A DNA stretch of 64,000 nt from Schlesneria sp. DSM 10557 (GCF_041860085.1 NZ_CP124747.1:744001-808000); one strand, 5' to 3'. Positions 37,343 through 47,770 are shown, counted from the first letter of the stretch. Numbers and translations are program-made. The notes: generated by a model not told the origin, from the sequence alone.

Positions 37343-39859
37343 ATGTACGAGCGATTTACTGATCGCGCCCGAAAAGTTATGCAACTCGCCAATCAGGAAG
37401 CCCAGCGTTTCAACCACGAGTACATCGGTACCGAGCACATTCTTCTCGGGCTGGTGAAGGAAGGTTCCGGCGTTGCCGCGAACGTCCTGAAGAACCTCGA
37501 AGTTGACTTGCGCAAGATTCGTCTGGAAGTTGAGAAGATCGTCCAGTCGGGGCCCGACATGGTCACGATGGGCAAACTTCCGCAGACGCCTCGAGCAAAA
37601 AAGGTTGTCGAGTATGCAATGGAAGAGGCGCGAAATCTCAACCACAATTACGTCGGTACCGAGCACCTTCTGCTGGGCCTGATCCGTGAACAGGAAGGTG
37701 TCGCTGCACAAGTCCTGATGAACCTCGGTCTGAAGCTTGAGGACGTCCGGGAAGAAGTCCTCAACCTGCTGGGACACGGTGTCGACGGTGGCGCGGAAGG
37801 CTCTTCCGAACGCGCTGGTGCCGGCCAGGCAGGCCCTGCGGGCAAGACCCCCAAAAGCAAGACCCCCGCACTCGACAGCTTCGGCCGTGATCTGACCGAA
37901 CTGGCCCGCCAGTCGAAGCTCGATCCCGTCATCGGTCGTTCCAACGAAATCGAACGCGTCATCCAGATTCTCTGCCGCCGTCAGAAAAACAACCCCGTCC
38001 TGCTGGGGGAAGCCGGCGTCGGTAAGACCGCAATCGTCGAAGGCTTTGCCCAGATGGTTGTGAACGGCGAAGTTCCGGAACTGCTGCGGGACAAACGAAT
38101 CGTGGTGCTGGATCTGGCGATGATGGTCGCCGGTACCAAGTACCGTGGTCAGTTCGAAGAACGCATCAAGGCCGTGATGAACGAAGTCAAGCGAGCCAAA
38201 AACACCATCCTGTTTATCGACGAGCTTCACACGCTGGTCGGTGCCGGGGGTGCCGAAGGTGCGATTGATGCTTCCAACGTCCTGAAGCCCGCTCTCAGCC
38301 GTGGTGAAATCCAGTGTATCGGTGCGACCACACTCGATGAGTTCCGCAAGTACATCGAAAAAGACGGTGCGTTGGAACGCCGGTTCCAGACCGTCGTTGT
38401 CGAGCCCCCATCTCCTTCGCAGACGATCGAGATTCTCAAAGGCTTGCGAGATCGGTACGAGCAGCACCACCGTGTGCAAATCACCGATGATGCTCTCGCC
38501 AAGGCCGTCGAATTGTCGACCCGGTATATCACCGCGCGTTGCCTGCCTGACAAGGCAATTGACGTCATCGACGAATCGGGTGCTCGCATCCGCCTGAAAT
38601 CGATGGTTCGTCCGCCCGATCTGAAGGAACTCGAAGGTGAAGTCGAACGCCTGAACGCAGCGAAAGAAGAAGCCGTTGCCAATCAGGACTTCGAAAAGGC
38701 AGCCGCTCTGCGTGACCAGGCTGATAAGCTGAAGAAGAAGAAAGAAACGATCAACAAAGACTGGCGAGAAAAGTCCAAAGAGAAGGAAGGTGTCGTCGAC
38801 GCCGAAGTGATCGCGGAAGTCGTCGCGAAGATGACCGGAATCCCGCTGACACGTCTGTCGAGCGAAGACGCTGTCCGTCTGCTGCGGATGGAAGAAGAAC
38901 TGCATCGCCGGGTGGTCAGCCAGAACGAAGCCATCAAGCAGGTTGCGAAGTGCGTCCGACGCAGCCGCAGCGGCTTGAAAGATCCTCGTCGTCCGACGGG
39001 TGTGTTCCTGTTCGCCGGTCCAACCGGGGTCGGGAAAACGCTGACCGCCAAGACACTCGCAGAATTCATGTTCGGTGATCAGGACGCCTTGATCCAGATC
39101 GACATGAGCGAATACATGGAGAAGCACAACGTCAGCCGTCTGATCGGTGCTCCTCCAGGATACGTCGGCTTTGAAGACGGTGGTCAGTTGACCGAAAAAA
39201 TCCGACGCCGTCCGTACGCGGTGGTGCTGCTGGACGAAATCGAGAAGGCTCACCCTGACGTCTTCAATATGCTGCTGCAGATCATGGAAGAAGGTCACCT
39301 GACCGACAGCTTTGGTCGCAAGGTCGACTTCAAGAACACCATTCTCATTATGACGACGAATGCCGGGGCACTCGCCGTCAATAACGAGTTTGGATTTGCT
39401 CCCAAAGATACCGACACAAGCTACGATCGCATGAAGGAACGCCTCATGCACGAACTCGAACGCGAGTTCAAGCCAGAGTTCCTTGGTCGTCTGGACGAAG
39501 TCGTTGTCTTCCGATCGCTGACCGAAGAAAACCTGAAGCAGATCGTCGTGATCGAACTTGCCAAGGTACGTGAACGCCTTGCAGAAAAGGGGCTGACCCT
39601 GGTTCTGACCGAAGAAGCAAAGCAGTTCATTATCTCCAAGGGAAATGCGACTGAATATGGTGCTCGTCCGCTCCGTCGGGCGGTCGAGACCTACATCGAA
39701 GATCCGCTTTCGGAAAACCTGTTGCAGGGATCGTTTGAAGGCTTCAATACCATCACGGTGAAGGTGAAGGAAGTCGGCGATCAGAAGCAACTCGACTTCG
39801 AAGCATCGACACAGGAACATGCACCAGCAACCGAACTGGCAGAAGCTCAGACAACCTGA
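37343..39859 (+). CDS. clpC: AAA+ unfoldase ClpC
   Basis: The product is 838 residues from the ATG at 37343 ([16 protein letters not shown]) behind GGAGG; a start at 37301 is less likely. Two Clp_N repeats lie at 1-145. The first AAA domain has GEAGVGKTA. The UVR-like/M region ([17 protein letters not shown]) lies at about 410-460. The second AAA domain has GPTGVGKT and [15 protein letters not shown]. The C-terminal D2-small domain follows. It feeds substrates to ClpP; the short M domain and UVR motif mark ClpC rather than ClpB. It ends at an intrinsic terminator that carries a group II intron. Confidence 0.95.
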   Translation: MYERFTDRARKVMQLANQEAQRFNHEYIGTEHILLGLVKEGSGVAANVLKNLEVDLRKIRLEVEKIVQSGPDMVTMGKLPQTPRAKKVVEYAMEEARNLNHNYVGTEHLLLGLIREQEGVAAQVLMNLGLKLEDVREEVLNLLGHGVDGGAEGSSERAGAGQAGPAGKTPKSKTPALDSFGRDLTELARQSKLDPVIGRSNEIERVIQILCRRQKNNPVLLGEAGVGKTAIVEGFAQMVVNGEVPELLRDKRIVVLDLAMMVAGTKYRGQFEERIKAVMNEVKRAKNTILFIDELHTLVGAGGAEGAIDASNVLKPALSRGEIQCIGATTLDEFRKYIEKDGALERRFQTVVVEPPSPSQTIEILKGLRDRYEQHHRVQITDDALAKAVELSTRYITARCLPDKAIDVIDESGARIRLKSMVRPPDLKELEGEVERLNAAKEEAVANQDFEKAAALRDQADKLKKKKETINKDWREKSKEKEGVVDAEVIAEVVAKMTGIPLTRLSSEDAVRLLRMEEELHRRVVSQNEAIKQVAKCVRRSRSGLKDPRRPTGVFLFAGPTGVGKTLTAKTLAEFMFGDQDALIQIDMSEYMEKHNVSRLIGAPPGYVGFEDGGQLTEKIRRRPYAVVLLDEIEKAHPDVFNMLLQIMEEGHLTDSFGRKVDFKNTILIMTTNAGALAVNNEFGFAPKDTDTSYDRMKERLMHELEREFKPEFLGRLDEVVVFRSLTEENLKQIVVIELAKVRERLAEKGLTLVLTEEAKQFIISKGNATEYGARPLRRAVETYIEDPLSENLLQGSFEGFNTITVKVKEVGDQKQLDFEASTQEHAPATELAEAQTT

Positions 39860-39890
39860 TCTTCCGCCCGGCGTTGCTGCTCGTTGAATG

Positions 39891-39928
39891 ACTCAGCTCG
39901 ATCACCTTTCGATCGGGCTGAGTTTTTT
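39891..39928 (+). terminator. Intrinsic terminator of clpC, target of the group IIC intron
   Basis: The 5' arm is 39891-39903 and the 3' arm 39911-39923, forming 13 bp with one U-G wobble and a 7-base loop. A run of six Ts runs to 39928. The intron begins at the next base. Confidence 0.9.
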
Positions 39929-40370
39929 GTGCGCCTGGCATGTTGTGTTTCTCGGAGATGCAAGTTCTCTACGGGCCGTGATGACCGGAACCGTGAGCTG
40001 TAGGACAGGGTGCCCGCCGCGAGGCGGGATCTGAAGGGAGCCGAAAGCGAAACTTGGACTCGACGAACAGAAACTGGATACAAGGCCGACGTGGTGGGGT
40101 AACCCGGCAATGGACGGGGATGCCCAATGCTCATCCGGACACTCACGCCGGTAAATCCAGCGAGGCCCAAGGGAAAGAAGCACAACTTACCCAGGGAGAT
40201 CTCTCTTCGTGCCGGTCGATCCGGCTATGTCGGTGGCAACACCGTCAGACGCGTGGAGAGAAGTCAGCCGAGGTCGTAGTAGTTGGGGTGCATCGTCAGA
40301 CATGTTGGTCATGACTTACTCACCGGCGAAGGACCGAATCTAAGATGCAGGGTACGCCTGAGACGACTCG

Positions 40371-41789
40371 ATGAGAGCGGAGCGACAGGAAGGCAGTTGG
40401 TATCAACGGCGACTCTTCGGAGCTGACGGGGAACCGCTGCGCCACGACCAGGGCGGTGCGGACAGCATCCAATCTGCCAGGTTCGAGGAGTCACAAACTC
40501 TCGCGGCGTCAGACCAGACACGCGCCTTGACCGACAACCTGATGGAAAGGATTTGTGACCGAGACAATCTCAATCGAGCCTATCGCAAAGTGAAAGCGAA
40601 CAAGGGTGCCCCAGGCGTCGATGGGATGACCCTCGACGATTTGGCCGCCTGGATTGCGACTCACAAGGACACGCTGATCGCCTCGCTTCTGGAAGGACGA
40701 TACCAGCCCCAACCGGTGCGTGGAGTGCAAATTCCGAAGCCGGGAGGTGGAATGCGACAATTGGGCATTCCGACGGTTGTCGACCGACTCGTACAGCAAG
40801 CGATTCTGCAGGTTCTCGAACCGCTATTTGATCCGACGTTCTCGAACTCCAGCTACGGGTTCCGCCCCGGTCGCAGTGCCCACCAGGCCTTGGCCGCGGC
40901 TCAGCAATACGTGGCCGAAGGACGTCTCATCGTCGTGGATATGGACCTGGAGAAGTTCTTCGACAGGGTCAACCACGACATTCTGATGGGACGTCTGGCG
41001 CGACGCGTGCCTGATAAGCGTCTGCTTCGCATCATTCGCCGGTTCCTGGAAGCGGGGCTGATGCAAGACGGTGCCTGCCTTGCACGTCAAGAAGGGACGC
41101 CGCAAGGCGGTCCCTTGTCACCACTGCTGGCGAACTTGTTACTGGACGATCTCGACCGGGAACTGGAGCGTCGCGGGCACAAGTTCTGTCGCTATGCCGA
41201 TGACTGCAACATTTACGTGCGGACAAAAGCAGCGGGAGAACGCGTGCTGGCCTCGCTCACGACATTCCTGGAAACGCATCTGCGATTGCGGGTTAACCGC
41301 GATAAATCCGCAGCAGCGTACATCCTGGACCGGAAATTCCTGGGCCACCGTCTGCTCCCGGGCGGGAAGCTGGGGGTCGCCCCTCAGAGTCTCGCACGGG
41401 CACGGCAGAAGGTGCGTGAACTGACGAAACGCAATCGAGGCGTCAGCCTCCGACGGATGGTGACCGAACTCAACTCGTTCTTGACCGGATGGGTGACATA
41501 CTACCGACATGCCCAATGTCGGTCTCACCTCGAACGTCTGGATGAATGGATTCGACATCGTCTGCGCTGCGTTCAACTCAAACAGCGGAAACGTGCGAAA
41601 CCGATCTCCGACTTCCTGATCTCGTGCGGAGTACCCCGGTACCTCGCGTGGATTCTGGCTAACTCGGGGAAAGGATGGTGGCGCATGGCGGGTAGCCCTC
41701 CCGCTCAACATGCCATGTCCATCGACTGGTTCCATCGTCTCGGCCTCGTCTTCCTGACCCAAAGGCACGCCGATTTACAACCATCTTAG
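40371..41789 (+). CDS. ltrA: Group II intron reverse transcriptase/maturase
   Basis: This is a 472-residue protein. RT motifs are GVDGMTLDDL, QPVRGVQIPKPGGGMRQLGIPTVVDRLVQQAI, YGFRPGRSAHQAL, DLEKFFDRVNHDIL, GTPQGGPLSPLLANL and the catalytic RYADDCNIYV. The X/maturase domain is about 330-440 (GVMGVAP-like core, GWVTYYRHAQ). There is no endonuclease domain, as expected for the IIC class. The start could be 40371 or the ATG at 40542 (MERICDRDNLNRAY). It supports intron splicing and retrohoming. Confidence 0.95.
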   Translation: MRAERQEGSWYQRRLFGADGEPLRHDQGGADSIQSARFEESQTLAASDQTRALTDNLMERICDRDNLNRAYRKVKANKGAPGVDGMTLDDLAAWIATHKDTLIASLLEGRYQPQPVRGVQIPKPGGGMRQLGIPTVVDRLVQQAILQVLEPLFDPTFSNSSYGFRPGRSAHQALAAAQQYVAEGRLIVVDMDLEKFFDRVNHDILMGRLARRVPDKRLLRIIRRFLEAGLMQDGACLARQEGTPQGGPLSPLLANLLLDDLDRELERRGHKFCRYADDCNIYVRTKAAGERVLASLTTFLETHLRLRVNRDKSAAAYILDRKFLGHRLLPGGKLGVAPQSLARARQKVRELTKRNRGVSLRRMVTELNSFLTGWVTYYRHAQCRSHLERLDEWIRHRLRCVQLKQRKRAKPISDFLISCGVPRYLAWILANSGKGWWRMAGSPPAQHAMSIDWFHRLGLVFLTQRHADLQPS

Positions 41790-41791
41790 AA

Positions 41792-41822
41792 ACCGCCGGA
41801 TACGATGAGTACGTCCGGTGGT
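41792..41822 (+). ncRNA. Group II intron domain V
   Basis: A nine-base stem (one wobble), a two-base bulge, three more pairs and a GATGA loop make the conserved catalytic hairpin. The triad region reads CGC, the form typical of class IIC. Confidence 0.85.
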
Positions 41823-42153
41823 GTGGGAGGACGGAGGGGGTAACCCCTCCTCCTACCCGATTGTGTACAGAAGTCAGTTCGCCTTAGGAAAAGTCCTCGC
41901 GTCGGCTATCCGCCCACGAAACTGAAGCCGTATTTCCCCTAAAGCGCACTTTGCAAAGGAAAGAGTCGTAATTCTCGGGATAACCGAATGTCGCTCGTTG
42001 ACATCGCCTCTCAGACCGGGTTAAAACGAATTCGGTTAGTCTACGGAGTTTTTCAGAAGTGCGACGGAGTCGCTCAATGACAGTCGGCGTCAGGGAGAAT
42101 GCGGCGCAGACGACTGTCAGACTGAGTCGTTCAGAGTGAAGGTGTAAGTCATC

Positions 42154-43251
42154 ATGGCACGCGCAGCGAAGCTTGCAATCGTGTTCGCGTCAGTTGTGGG
42201 GTTTTCCTTGGCGTCTCCCGTCGAGAGTCAGGCAGGGGTCATCCCCTGGATGTATGATGCCATTTTTGGCCCTGTGGGCAGTATCCGCGCAAATAGCACC
42301 TATGCTCCCGCGGCCGTCGGTTACGCCCCCTATTCTGCCTACCAGGCCTCTTACACTCCCATGACGGTGGCTTACGCCCCCATCGATGGAAGTTACGGGT
42401 CTGTTGCCGAACCGATGTACACGTCGTATGCGCCGGCCTATTCTTACTCGGGCGTGACCACAGCAGGCTATCGCTCACTGGATTCAGGCTGTGCCTGCAA
42501 CCAGTCCACAAGTTATGTTCCATCGTCAACGTATGGGGCCGCCTATGGGTACGGGCCTTCGTACTATGGAAGCACAGGCTGTAGCTCCTGCTCCGGTGGC
42601 AATTGTTCCAGTGGCAACTGTGGAGTGGGTTGCTCAAACTGCAATGTTGGACCGGGATCCACCACTGCCGGATACGGTTCCACCAGCACGACTGGTCCGA
42701 TTCCCGAACCAGATCCCAACAATACCGGCCGTGACGATCGATCCAAAATCTACGAACTCGAGCGACGACTCGACGAACTCGACCAGCGACAGCGATACGA
42801 CGAACGCTATTTCCGACGTCAGCATCAGGACTATTCACCGAACACCCCGAACTCAAACCGGGATGCTCGCGAGGAAGAAGAAGTGAAAGCTCGGCGGAAG
42901 CAGTCAACGTTCGGTTCAGACTCCGACTCGGATCCCAGCAAGTATCCTCCTCCAGTAAAGCGATCACCCGCTCCCGCAGACGATCAGGAACCCGAAGAAC
43001 GATTCAAGCCAAGCCTGGATGTTCCCCCCACGAACGAAAAGCCTGCGACCGAAGCGGACGGAACAACTCAGGTCAAAGAAACAGAACCCCAGGCACTGAA
43101 CATGGAAACTCGCATCACTGCTAAGGCCGTGACCCCCAAGGTCCGACTGCAGATCCGGACAAAGCAGGGTGCCACTTCCGTCGCGAAGTCGGTAAAGCCG
43201 TCAGTCAAAACGTCGGTCAATCCCGTGCCTGTGACAGTCGCCAAACAGTAA
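42154..43251 (+). CDS. Secreted Tyr/Ala- and Cys-rich protein
   Basis: This is a 365-residue protein. Signal peptide MARAAKLAIVFASVVGFSLASPVESQA. Residues 30-125 are a Tyr/Ala/Pro/Ser-rich region with repeated YAP and YAPxY units. Residues 140-170 hold a Gly/Cys knot-like stretch with nine or ten Cys (CSSCSGGNCSSGNC). Then come a charged coiled-coil-like segment (KIYELERRLDELDQRQRYDERY) and a Lys/Pro-rich tail. It may be a surface or wall-associated protein. I do not recognise a family. The low complexity and signal peptide support a real secreted product. Confidence 0.65.
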   Translation: MARAAKLAIVFASVVGFSLASPVESQAGVIPWMYDAIFGPVGSIRANSTYAPAAVGYAPYSAYQASYTPMTVAYAPIDGSYGSVAEPMYTSYAPAYSYSGVTTAGYRSLDSGCACNQSTSYVPSSTYGAAYGYGPSYYGSTGCSSCSGGNCSSGNCGVGCSNCNVGPGSTTAGYGSTSTTGPIPEPDPNNTGRDDRSKIYELERRLDELDQRQRYDERYFRRQHQDYSPNTPNSNRDAREEEEVKARRKQSTFGSDSDSDPSKYPPPVKRSPAPADDQEPEERFKPSLDVPPTNEKPATEADGTTQVKETEPQALNMETRITAKAVTPKVRLQIRTKQGATSVAKSVKPSVKTSVNPVPVTVAKQ

Positions 43252-43576
43252 TCCGCTCTGAATGCCGGCGGGCAAGGCCCAAATTGCAATTCGGGCGATT
43301 TGGCTCTTGCTGACAGAAATGTCTACCGGCTCTTGCGTTGTCGCGATTGAGAATAACTCCAGACTGGCAGGTGCACCAAGCAGCTGCCAGTTTTGGTTTT
43401 CACATCCCGCTGACATGTCTTCAATCGACTTCCGTTACTGGCAGGATTCAATCCGTCAGTGCATGATTCGCTGATGATTCCGCCAGCCTGTGGTCGATGG
43501 TCTGGCAAACTTGAGATAACGACACTTCTACACGCTGACGTCAGTTCATACTGACGTGGTCAAGGACGAATCTCGC
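43252..43576. other. Upstream region of the ROK gene
   Basis: This 325-bp region holds no gene. Its only clear feature is the hairpin described next. Confidence 0.4.
43538..43557. promoter_or_regulatory. 8-bp perfect inverted repeat just before the ROK gene
   Basis: ACGTCAGT (43538-43545) and ACTGACGT (43550-43557) pair around TCAT, ending 20 bp before the ATG at 43577. It could be an operator or a translation-blocking hairpin close to the AAGGA ribosome site. Confidence 0.4.
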
Positions 43577-44530
43577 ATGTTTCTCGGTATCGAAATCGGC
43601 GGCACGAAACTGCAACTGGGTGTTGGACAGGGGGACGGATCTGACTTCGTTGCCTTCGAGAGACTCGATGTCGATATCTCCAAAGGGGGGCAGGGGATCA
43701 GAGACCAGATTCGAACAGTCGGTCGAAAGCTGGTCGCCGAACACAAGATCGAACGTGCGGCCTACGGCTTTGGAGGTCCCATTTTTGGATCAAAGGGAAT
43801 CGTCCAGACCAGTCACCAGGTTCCAGGCTGGGACAACTTTCCGCTGAGTGCATGGACCGAGCAGGAACTGGGGGTTCCGACCATTCTCGGCAACGATTGC
43901 GATGTGGCCGCACTTGCAGAAGCCAACTTCGGGGCAGGCCGTGGAGCCCGCAGTGTCTTTTATGTCACTGTCGGGACTGGTATCGGTGGCGGACTCGTTC
44001 TCGATCGGAAGATCTACGGAACATACCGTCCTGCGGCTGCTGAAATTGGCCATCTGCGACCCGGCCTGGACGCGACTTCCCCTTATCAGACCGTTGAATC
44101 GTTCGCCGCTGGCCCGGGAATCGCTATCGCGACCGTCAAGCGACTCGAATCCATCCTCCAGGCAGGCGAAGCCACACGAGACATCCACGACTTCCGTGAA
44201 CGCTGCGGCGGCGACTTCCAGAAACTGACAACCAAAGCGATTGGTGAAGCCGCAATCGCAGGCAATCAGCTGGCCCGGGATCAATATGCCGCGGCGACAA
44301 AAGTCCTGGGCTGGGGAATTGCACAACTTCTGACGCTCGTTTCTGCGGAAGTTGTAGTGGTCGGCGGAGGCGTATCACTCGTCGGCGAAGAAATCTTTTT
44401 CGAACCACTTCGCACTGCGGTCCAGCAGTATGTCTTCCCGCCACTGCGAGAGGCGTACCGCATTCTCCCAGCGGAACTCGGGGAGAGCGTCGTTGTTCAC
44501 GGTGCGCTCGCACTCGCTCGAGGCGACTGA
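43577..44530 (+). CDS. ROK-family sugar kinase or glucokinase-like protein
   Basis: The product is about 317 residues from the ATG at 43577 (MFLGIEIGGTKLQLG), with AAGGA upstream; a GTG at 43556 is also possible. The ROK signatures are GIEIGGTK (phosphate loop), GNDCDVAALAEANFGAGRGARSVFYVTVGTGIGGGLVL (catalytic Asp in the ND motif) and AAEIGHLRPG. The usual zinc-binding CxCGxxGCxE after EIGH is missing: here the sequence is LRPGLDATSPYQTVESFAAG. It most likely phosphorylates a hexose; the substrate is open. Confidence 0.85.
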   Translation: MFLGIEIGGTKLQLGVGQGDGSDFVAFERLDVDISKGGQGIRDQIRTVGRKLVAEHKIERAAYGFGGPIFGSKGIVQTSHQVPGWDNFPLSAWTEQELGVPTILGNDCDVAALAEANFGAGRGARSVFYVTVGTGIGGGLVLDRKIYGTYRPAAAEIGHLRPGLDATSPYQTVESFAAGPGIAIATVKRLESILQAGEATRDIHDFRERCGGDFQKLTTKAIGEAAIAGNQLARDQYAAATKVLGWGIAQLLTLVSAEVVVVGGGVSLVGEEIFFEPLRTAVQQYVFPPLREAYRILPAELGESVVVHGALALARGD

Positions 44531-44866
44531 CTCTCTCGGTGAGGACTCAAGCAATAATCTGGCTCTGCGAAGGGGTCTGTATTTCCGCGCGAGAATGCCT
44601 GGTTCCAGAGTGACACCGGCTCCGACAGTTGAGTCATTGCATCTACGGTCAGGCATCCGCAGCATCAGGTTGCTTCAGCATCGCCAGCCGTACCGACACA
44701 ACTCTCTTCCAAGTTGCCCTTCGTCATTGTGCGGTCGCTTGCCGATTGCGTAGCCCGAGCATGAATCAGGCAAACGCCCCTCAGTCCAGACACACGCGGG
44801 CGTCCAGACGGAAGGGCGTGATCCATCCGCGAAGTGCGACCCGACGAACTGGTCGAGGCTACGAGT

Positions 44867-45433
44867 TTATCGTCCTCTGCACCAACGCTGTCGGATGGCT
44901 CGTACGCCCAGCCCCAATCCCCCCAGGCCGAGAAGCGCAAAGGTACCGGGTTCGGGAACCGTATCAGGAACAGGAGGAGAACTGAGATCCTTCACGTAAA
45001 TGGTATCTGCAGACGCGATGTCGAATCCTAGAAAACCGGGATCTCCGTAATGGTAGGACGTGACATTGCCAGCCGTGTAATCAACCGTATCAATGTGCGT
45101 ATAGCCTGTGTTCCAATACCGCACTGCGTCATTTCCGCCTCCGGGTAGTGCGAGAAAAAGAGAGATATCAGGTCGATTCGCCCACTCTTCGGCGGTCGCA
45201 TATCGCCAGCCCACATTTCCATTGTCGGACGGCTCCAGCAGGATGTTAACGTTATGATAGTCTGTCACCGCGACCGGCGAGGCATAGGCCCATCGCAGGT
45301 CAGCCCAGACGACTGTCTTACTGTCCGGTACCGGCCCCGAGATGAGAGCCGCTTGCGCGGAGGCGCATGAGACGCACATCATTGCAGCGATTCTCAAGGC
45401 AGCGGAGATCCTTCCGAAAAGATTCACTTCCAT
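44867..45433 (-). CDS. PEP-CTERM sorted secreted protein
   Basis: The product is about 188 residues from the ATG at 45433, which has AAAGGG upstream; an ATG at 45454 is possible. Signal peptide FGRISAALRIAAMMCVSCASAQA. The C-terminus VPEPGTFALLGLGGLGLGVRAIRQRW is the PEP-CTERM tripartite signal (VPEP motif, hydrophobic helix, basic end), which directs sorting by an exosortase. The middle has no known domain. It is a solitary gene, likely exported and processed at the cell surface. Confidence 0.8.
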   Translation of the reverse strand: MEVNLFGRISAALRIAAMMCVSCASAQAALISGPVPDSKTVVWADLRWAYASPVAVTDYHNVNILLEPSDNGNVGWRYATAEEWANRPDISLFLALPGGGNDAVRYWNTGYTHIDTVDYTAGNVTSYHYGDPGFLGFDIASADTIYVKDLSSPPVPDTVPEPGTFALLGLGGLGLGVRAIRQRWCRGR

Positions 45434-46739
45434 TCGAATGAGCCCTTTAGACATAGTTGACGGGGAGGGAACTGAGAATGACAACACAGTTGTCGAGAGA
45501 GGTGAAAGCAGACTACTTACCTGGTGTCGCACGTGAGACCGAGGGTGTTAGCACGCTCAGGAAATCTACTTATGTTGTAATATTTCTGCCATTCCGAATC
45601 AGGGAATCCACCCGCCGTGTGATCGAATACGTTTAATAACGCATGGGAATGGTGACCACGCACAAGACAGCTTCGCTGCGCAGGATTAGCGACCTGTCAA
45701 CAGCACGGCTAAAGCTGCATTAGATAACAATTCCTTAACCTACGTGAGCGACTCACAACCATTCCGAATTGCCTGACACCGGACTTCGAAAGGACTCATG
45801 CCGCGTGCCGCTGGGCACTGACAGTCCACCATTCGCAATCACACCAGCATTCGTCGCAAGTTGAACTTGCACCAGAGAACGCGAATCACCGCTTCAATAT
45901 TCCAAGGAATGCCAAAGGCCTCAGAAAGCAGAATGCTGACGAACTTCCTGACATGGAAAATCCTGACAGATACAGATGCCTTCAAGCCCCTGATCAGAAT
46001 CCAGACGTTCCGTCACAGTCCCGTGCCACTTGGCCGCTACTCCAAGCGAAGTGAGTAGTCCCGGTCGCCTTGATCGGTTTTGATTCTTCCGACAACGAAA
46101 TCCGATTGATTGGTCCCGTTTCACAAGTGCAACTCAGGACCCCGCCGTCGAGCAATGTGCAGACATCCTCGCGCGGATTTCAGATTTGTGACGGATGACG
46201 CCGCGGTCCTCAGCATGACCGTGGGAGCGGCCGTTACGAACTCTCTTGTCTGACAAGGAGTCCTGAGGAAAAGTGGCGGACGTCGGACGTAACGCGACGG
46301 TACGTGTCGATGACGCCACAGGTGCGAAGAGGGCTGAAACAATATCCGGTACGGTTCCCCGAATGGGCGTGCGGAGATTTCGCTGGCGAGTCCGCAGCAG
46401 TGTTGCGAAGATCGTGCCGAGAGTTTCTATTGGCAACAAGGCGCTGCCTTCAGCAGCCGGCACTTAGGTCGTCACATCGCCATCGGCACGTGAATCGATC
46501 GGCAATGTAAAACTTTGCAGATGACGAATGCTTCAGCCGGATTGAAATCAAACCCAATACTGGCCTAAGTCTCGTTGCGGGGACCAGAGGTGCAGGGAGT
46601 AAAACTCAAAAAATGTTTTCGGTTCGCTTTTCAGTCTGCACCGCACCATCTCCCCGCTCAGGTGGAACTCGGTACAAACGCATCACAAATCGGGAAGCCA
46701 GTGACCACTTTTCTGATCAGGTGGGCGAGAGGACTGCGT
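45434..46739. other. Long gene-poor gap
   Basis: The 1.3-kb stretch has only short, shadow-like open frames, with none that resembles a known protein. I see no tRNA, IS or clear hairpin. It may hold a decayed gene or small RNAs not recognisable by eye. Confidence 0.45.
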
Positions 46740-47279
46740 GTGAGTGAATATGAGCAAAGTGCGAATCGCCCGGACGTCGCACAGTCGCATCGGACGGAGG
46801 GGCTCCCCTCCTCACTACCATCTAATGGGAAACGAAGAAAAGTCCTCGCAGTGGCCTCTCGAGGTGGACACTGGATTCAGCTTTTACGTCTGCGCCCGGC
46901 GCTCTCTGAATCTGATGTGACGTTTGTCACCACGGACCCTTCCTATCACAGCATGGTCGCAGGGGAAAAATTCGTCGTTGTCTGTGAGGCGACTCGAAAC
47001 CAGAAACTGCGGCTGCTCTGTTTGAGCGCACAGATCCTTTGGATTCTGCTGCGGCACCGGCCCTACGCGATCATCACGACGGGGGCTGCCCCCGGCTACG
47101 TTGCGATTCGCCTGGGCAAGCTCCTCGGTGCGAAGACGCTCTGGATCGACAGCATTGCCAACGCGGAAGAACTCTCGCTCTCTGGGCAACTCGCGTCGAA
47201 ACATGCGGATGTCACTCTGACGCAGTGGAGTCATCTCGCATCACCGGACGGCGCTGACTACAAAGGTGCCGTGATATGA
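46740..47279 (+). CDS. Alg14-like glycosyltransferase membrane subunit
   Basis: The product is about 179 residues from a GTG at 46740 with GAGAGG seven bases upstream; the frame is open back to 46575. Signatures are RKVLAVASRGGHWIQLLRL, ATRNQKLRLLCL and IITTGAAPGYVAIRLGKLLGAKTLWIDSIA, as in Alg14, PssD and EpsF-type proteins. It would recruit the catalytic Alg13-like partner and help bind the lipid-linked acceptor. It overlaps the next gene by 4 bp (ATGA), the classic coupled pair. Confidence 0.85.
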   Translation: MSEYEQSANRPDVAQSHRTEGLPSSLPSNGKRRKVLAVASRGGHWIQLLRLRPALSESDVTFVTTDPSYHSMVAGEKFVVVCEATRNQKLRLLCLSAQILWILLRHRPYAIITTGAAPGYVAIRLGKLLGAKTLWIDSIANAEELSLSGQLASKHADVTLTQWSHLASPDGADYKGAVI

Positions 47280-47770
47280 TCTTTGTGACTGTTGGCAGTC
47301 TGGATCCGTTTGACCGTCTTATCAAGGGGGTGGACCAGTGGATTGCCGAGACTTCGCCGAAGGAAAAGGTCTTTGCCCAGATTGGGACCGGTAGCTACGC
47401 GCCTGCGAACTGTGAGGCTGTTCGATTTCTCACACCCGGTAGGTATCGAGAAATCTTTCAGGAATCGCGATTGATCGTGTCCCACGCAGGGATGGGGACG
47501 ATCATCACGGCACTCGAACTTCTTAAGCCAATCATCATCATGCCCAAGCGAGCCAACCTGGGCGAGCAACGAAACGATCATCAACTCGCCACCGTGCGCC
47601 ACTTTCGACGCTCGCAACAAATCATCGTTGCCGAGACAGACGAGGACCTGTCCAAAGTTTTGAATCAGTCGCTTAGCTCGACTTTCGCCGATAAACACAA
47701 TCCGCTCGACACAACCAATTATCAGCCAGCCCCCTCGCTGATTCAGTTCATCCGCGAGTTCGTCTCCTGA
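47276..47770 (+). CDS. Alg13-like glycosyltransferase catalytic subunit
   Basis: This 164-residue protein of the GT28 C-terminal type has MIFVTVGSLDPFDRLIKGVD at the start and SRLIVSHAGMGTIITALELLKPIIIMPKRANLGEQRNDHQL for nucleotide-sugar binding. In yeast Alg13-Alg14 adds the second GlcNAc to a lipid carrier; in bacteria PssE-PssD add glucuronate. Here it presumably acts in exopolysaccharide or surface glycan assembly. No other polysaccharide gene is seen next to the pair. Confidence 0.85.
   Translation: MIFVTVGSLDPFDRLIKGVDQWIAETSPKEKVFAQIGTGSYAPANCEAVRFLTPGRYREIFQESRLIVSHAGMGTIITALELLKPIIIMPKRANLGEQRNDHQLATVRHFRRSQQIIVAETDEDLSKVLNQSLSSTFADKHNPLDTTNYQPAPSLIQFIREFVS

Larger units (their letters stand above)
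39929..41861 (+). mobile_element. Group IIC intron inserted at the clpC terminator
   Basis: The 5' end is GTGCGCC at 39929, the group II GUGYG start. Structured RNA of domains I-IV precedes and surrounds the maturase gene. Domain V is at 41792-41822 and domain VI follows, ending ACCCGAT at 41861. The exon resumes TGTGTACAG. Insertion right after an intrinsic terminator hairpin is the known target habit of group IIC introns. Length is 1933 bp and everything looks intact. Confidence 0.9.

Noticed and set aside
37289-39820. An 843-codon open frame antisense to clpC
   Set aside because: Long antisense frames arise from the codon use of clpC; the sense strand encodes a fully conserved ClpC.
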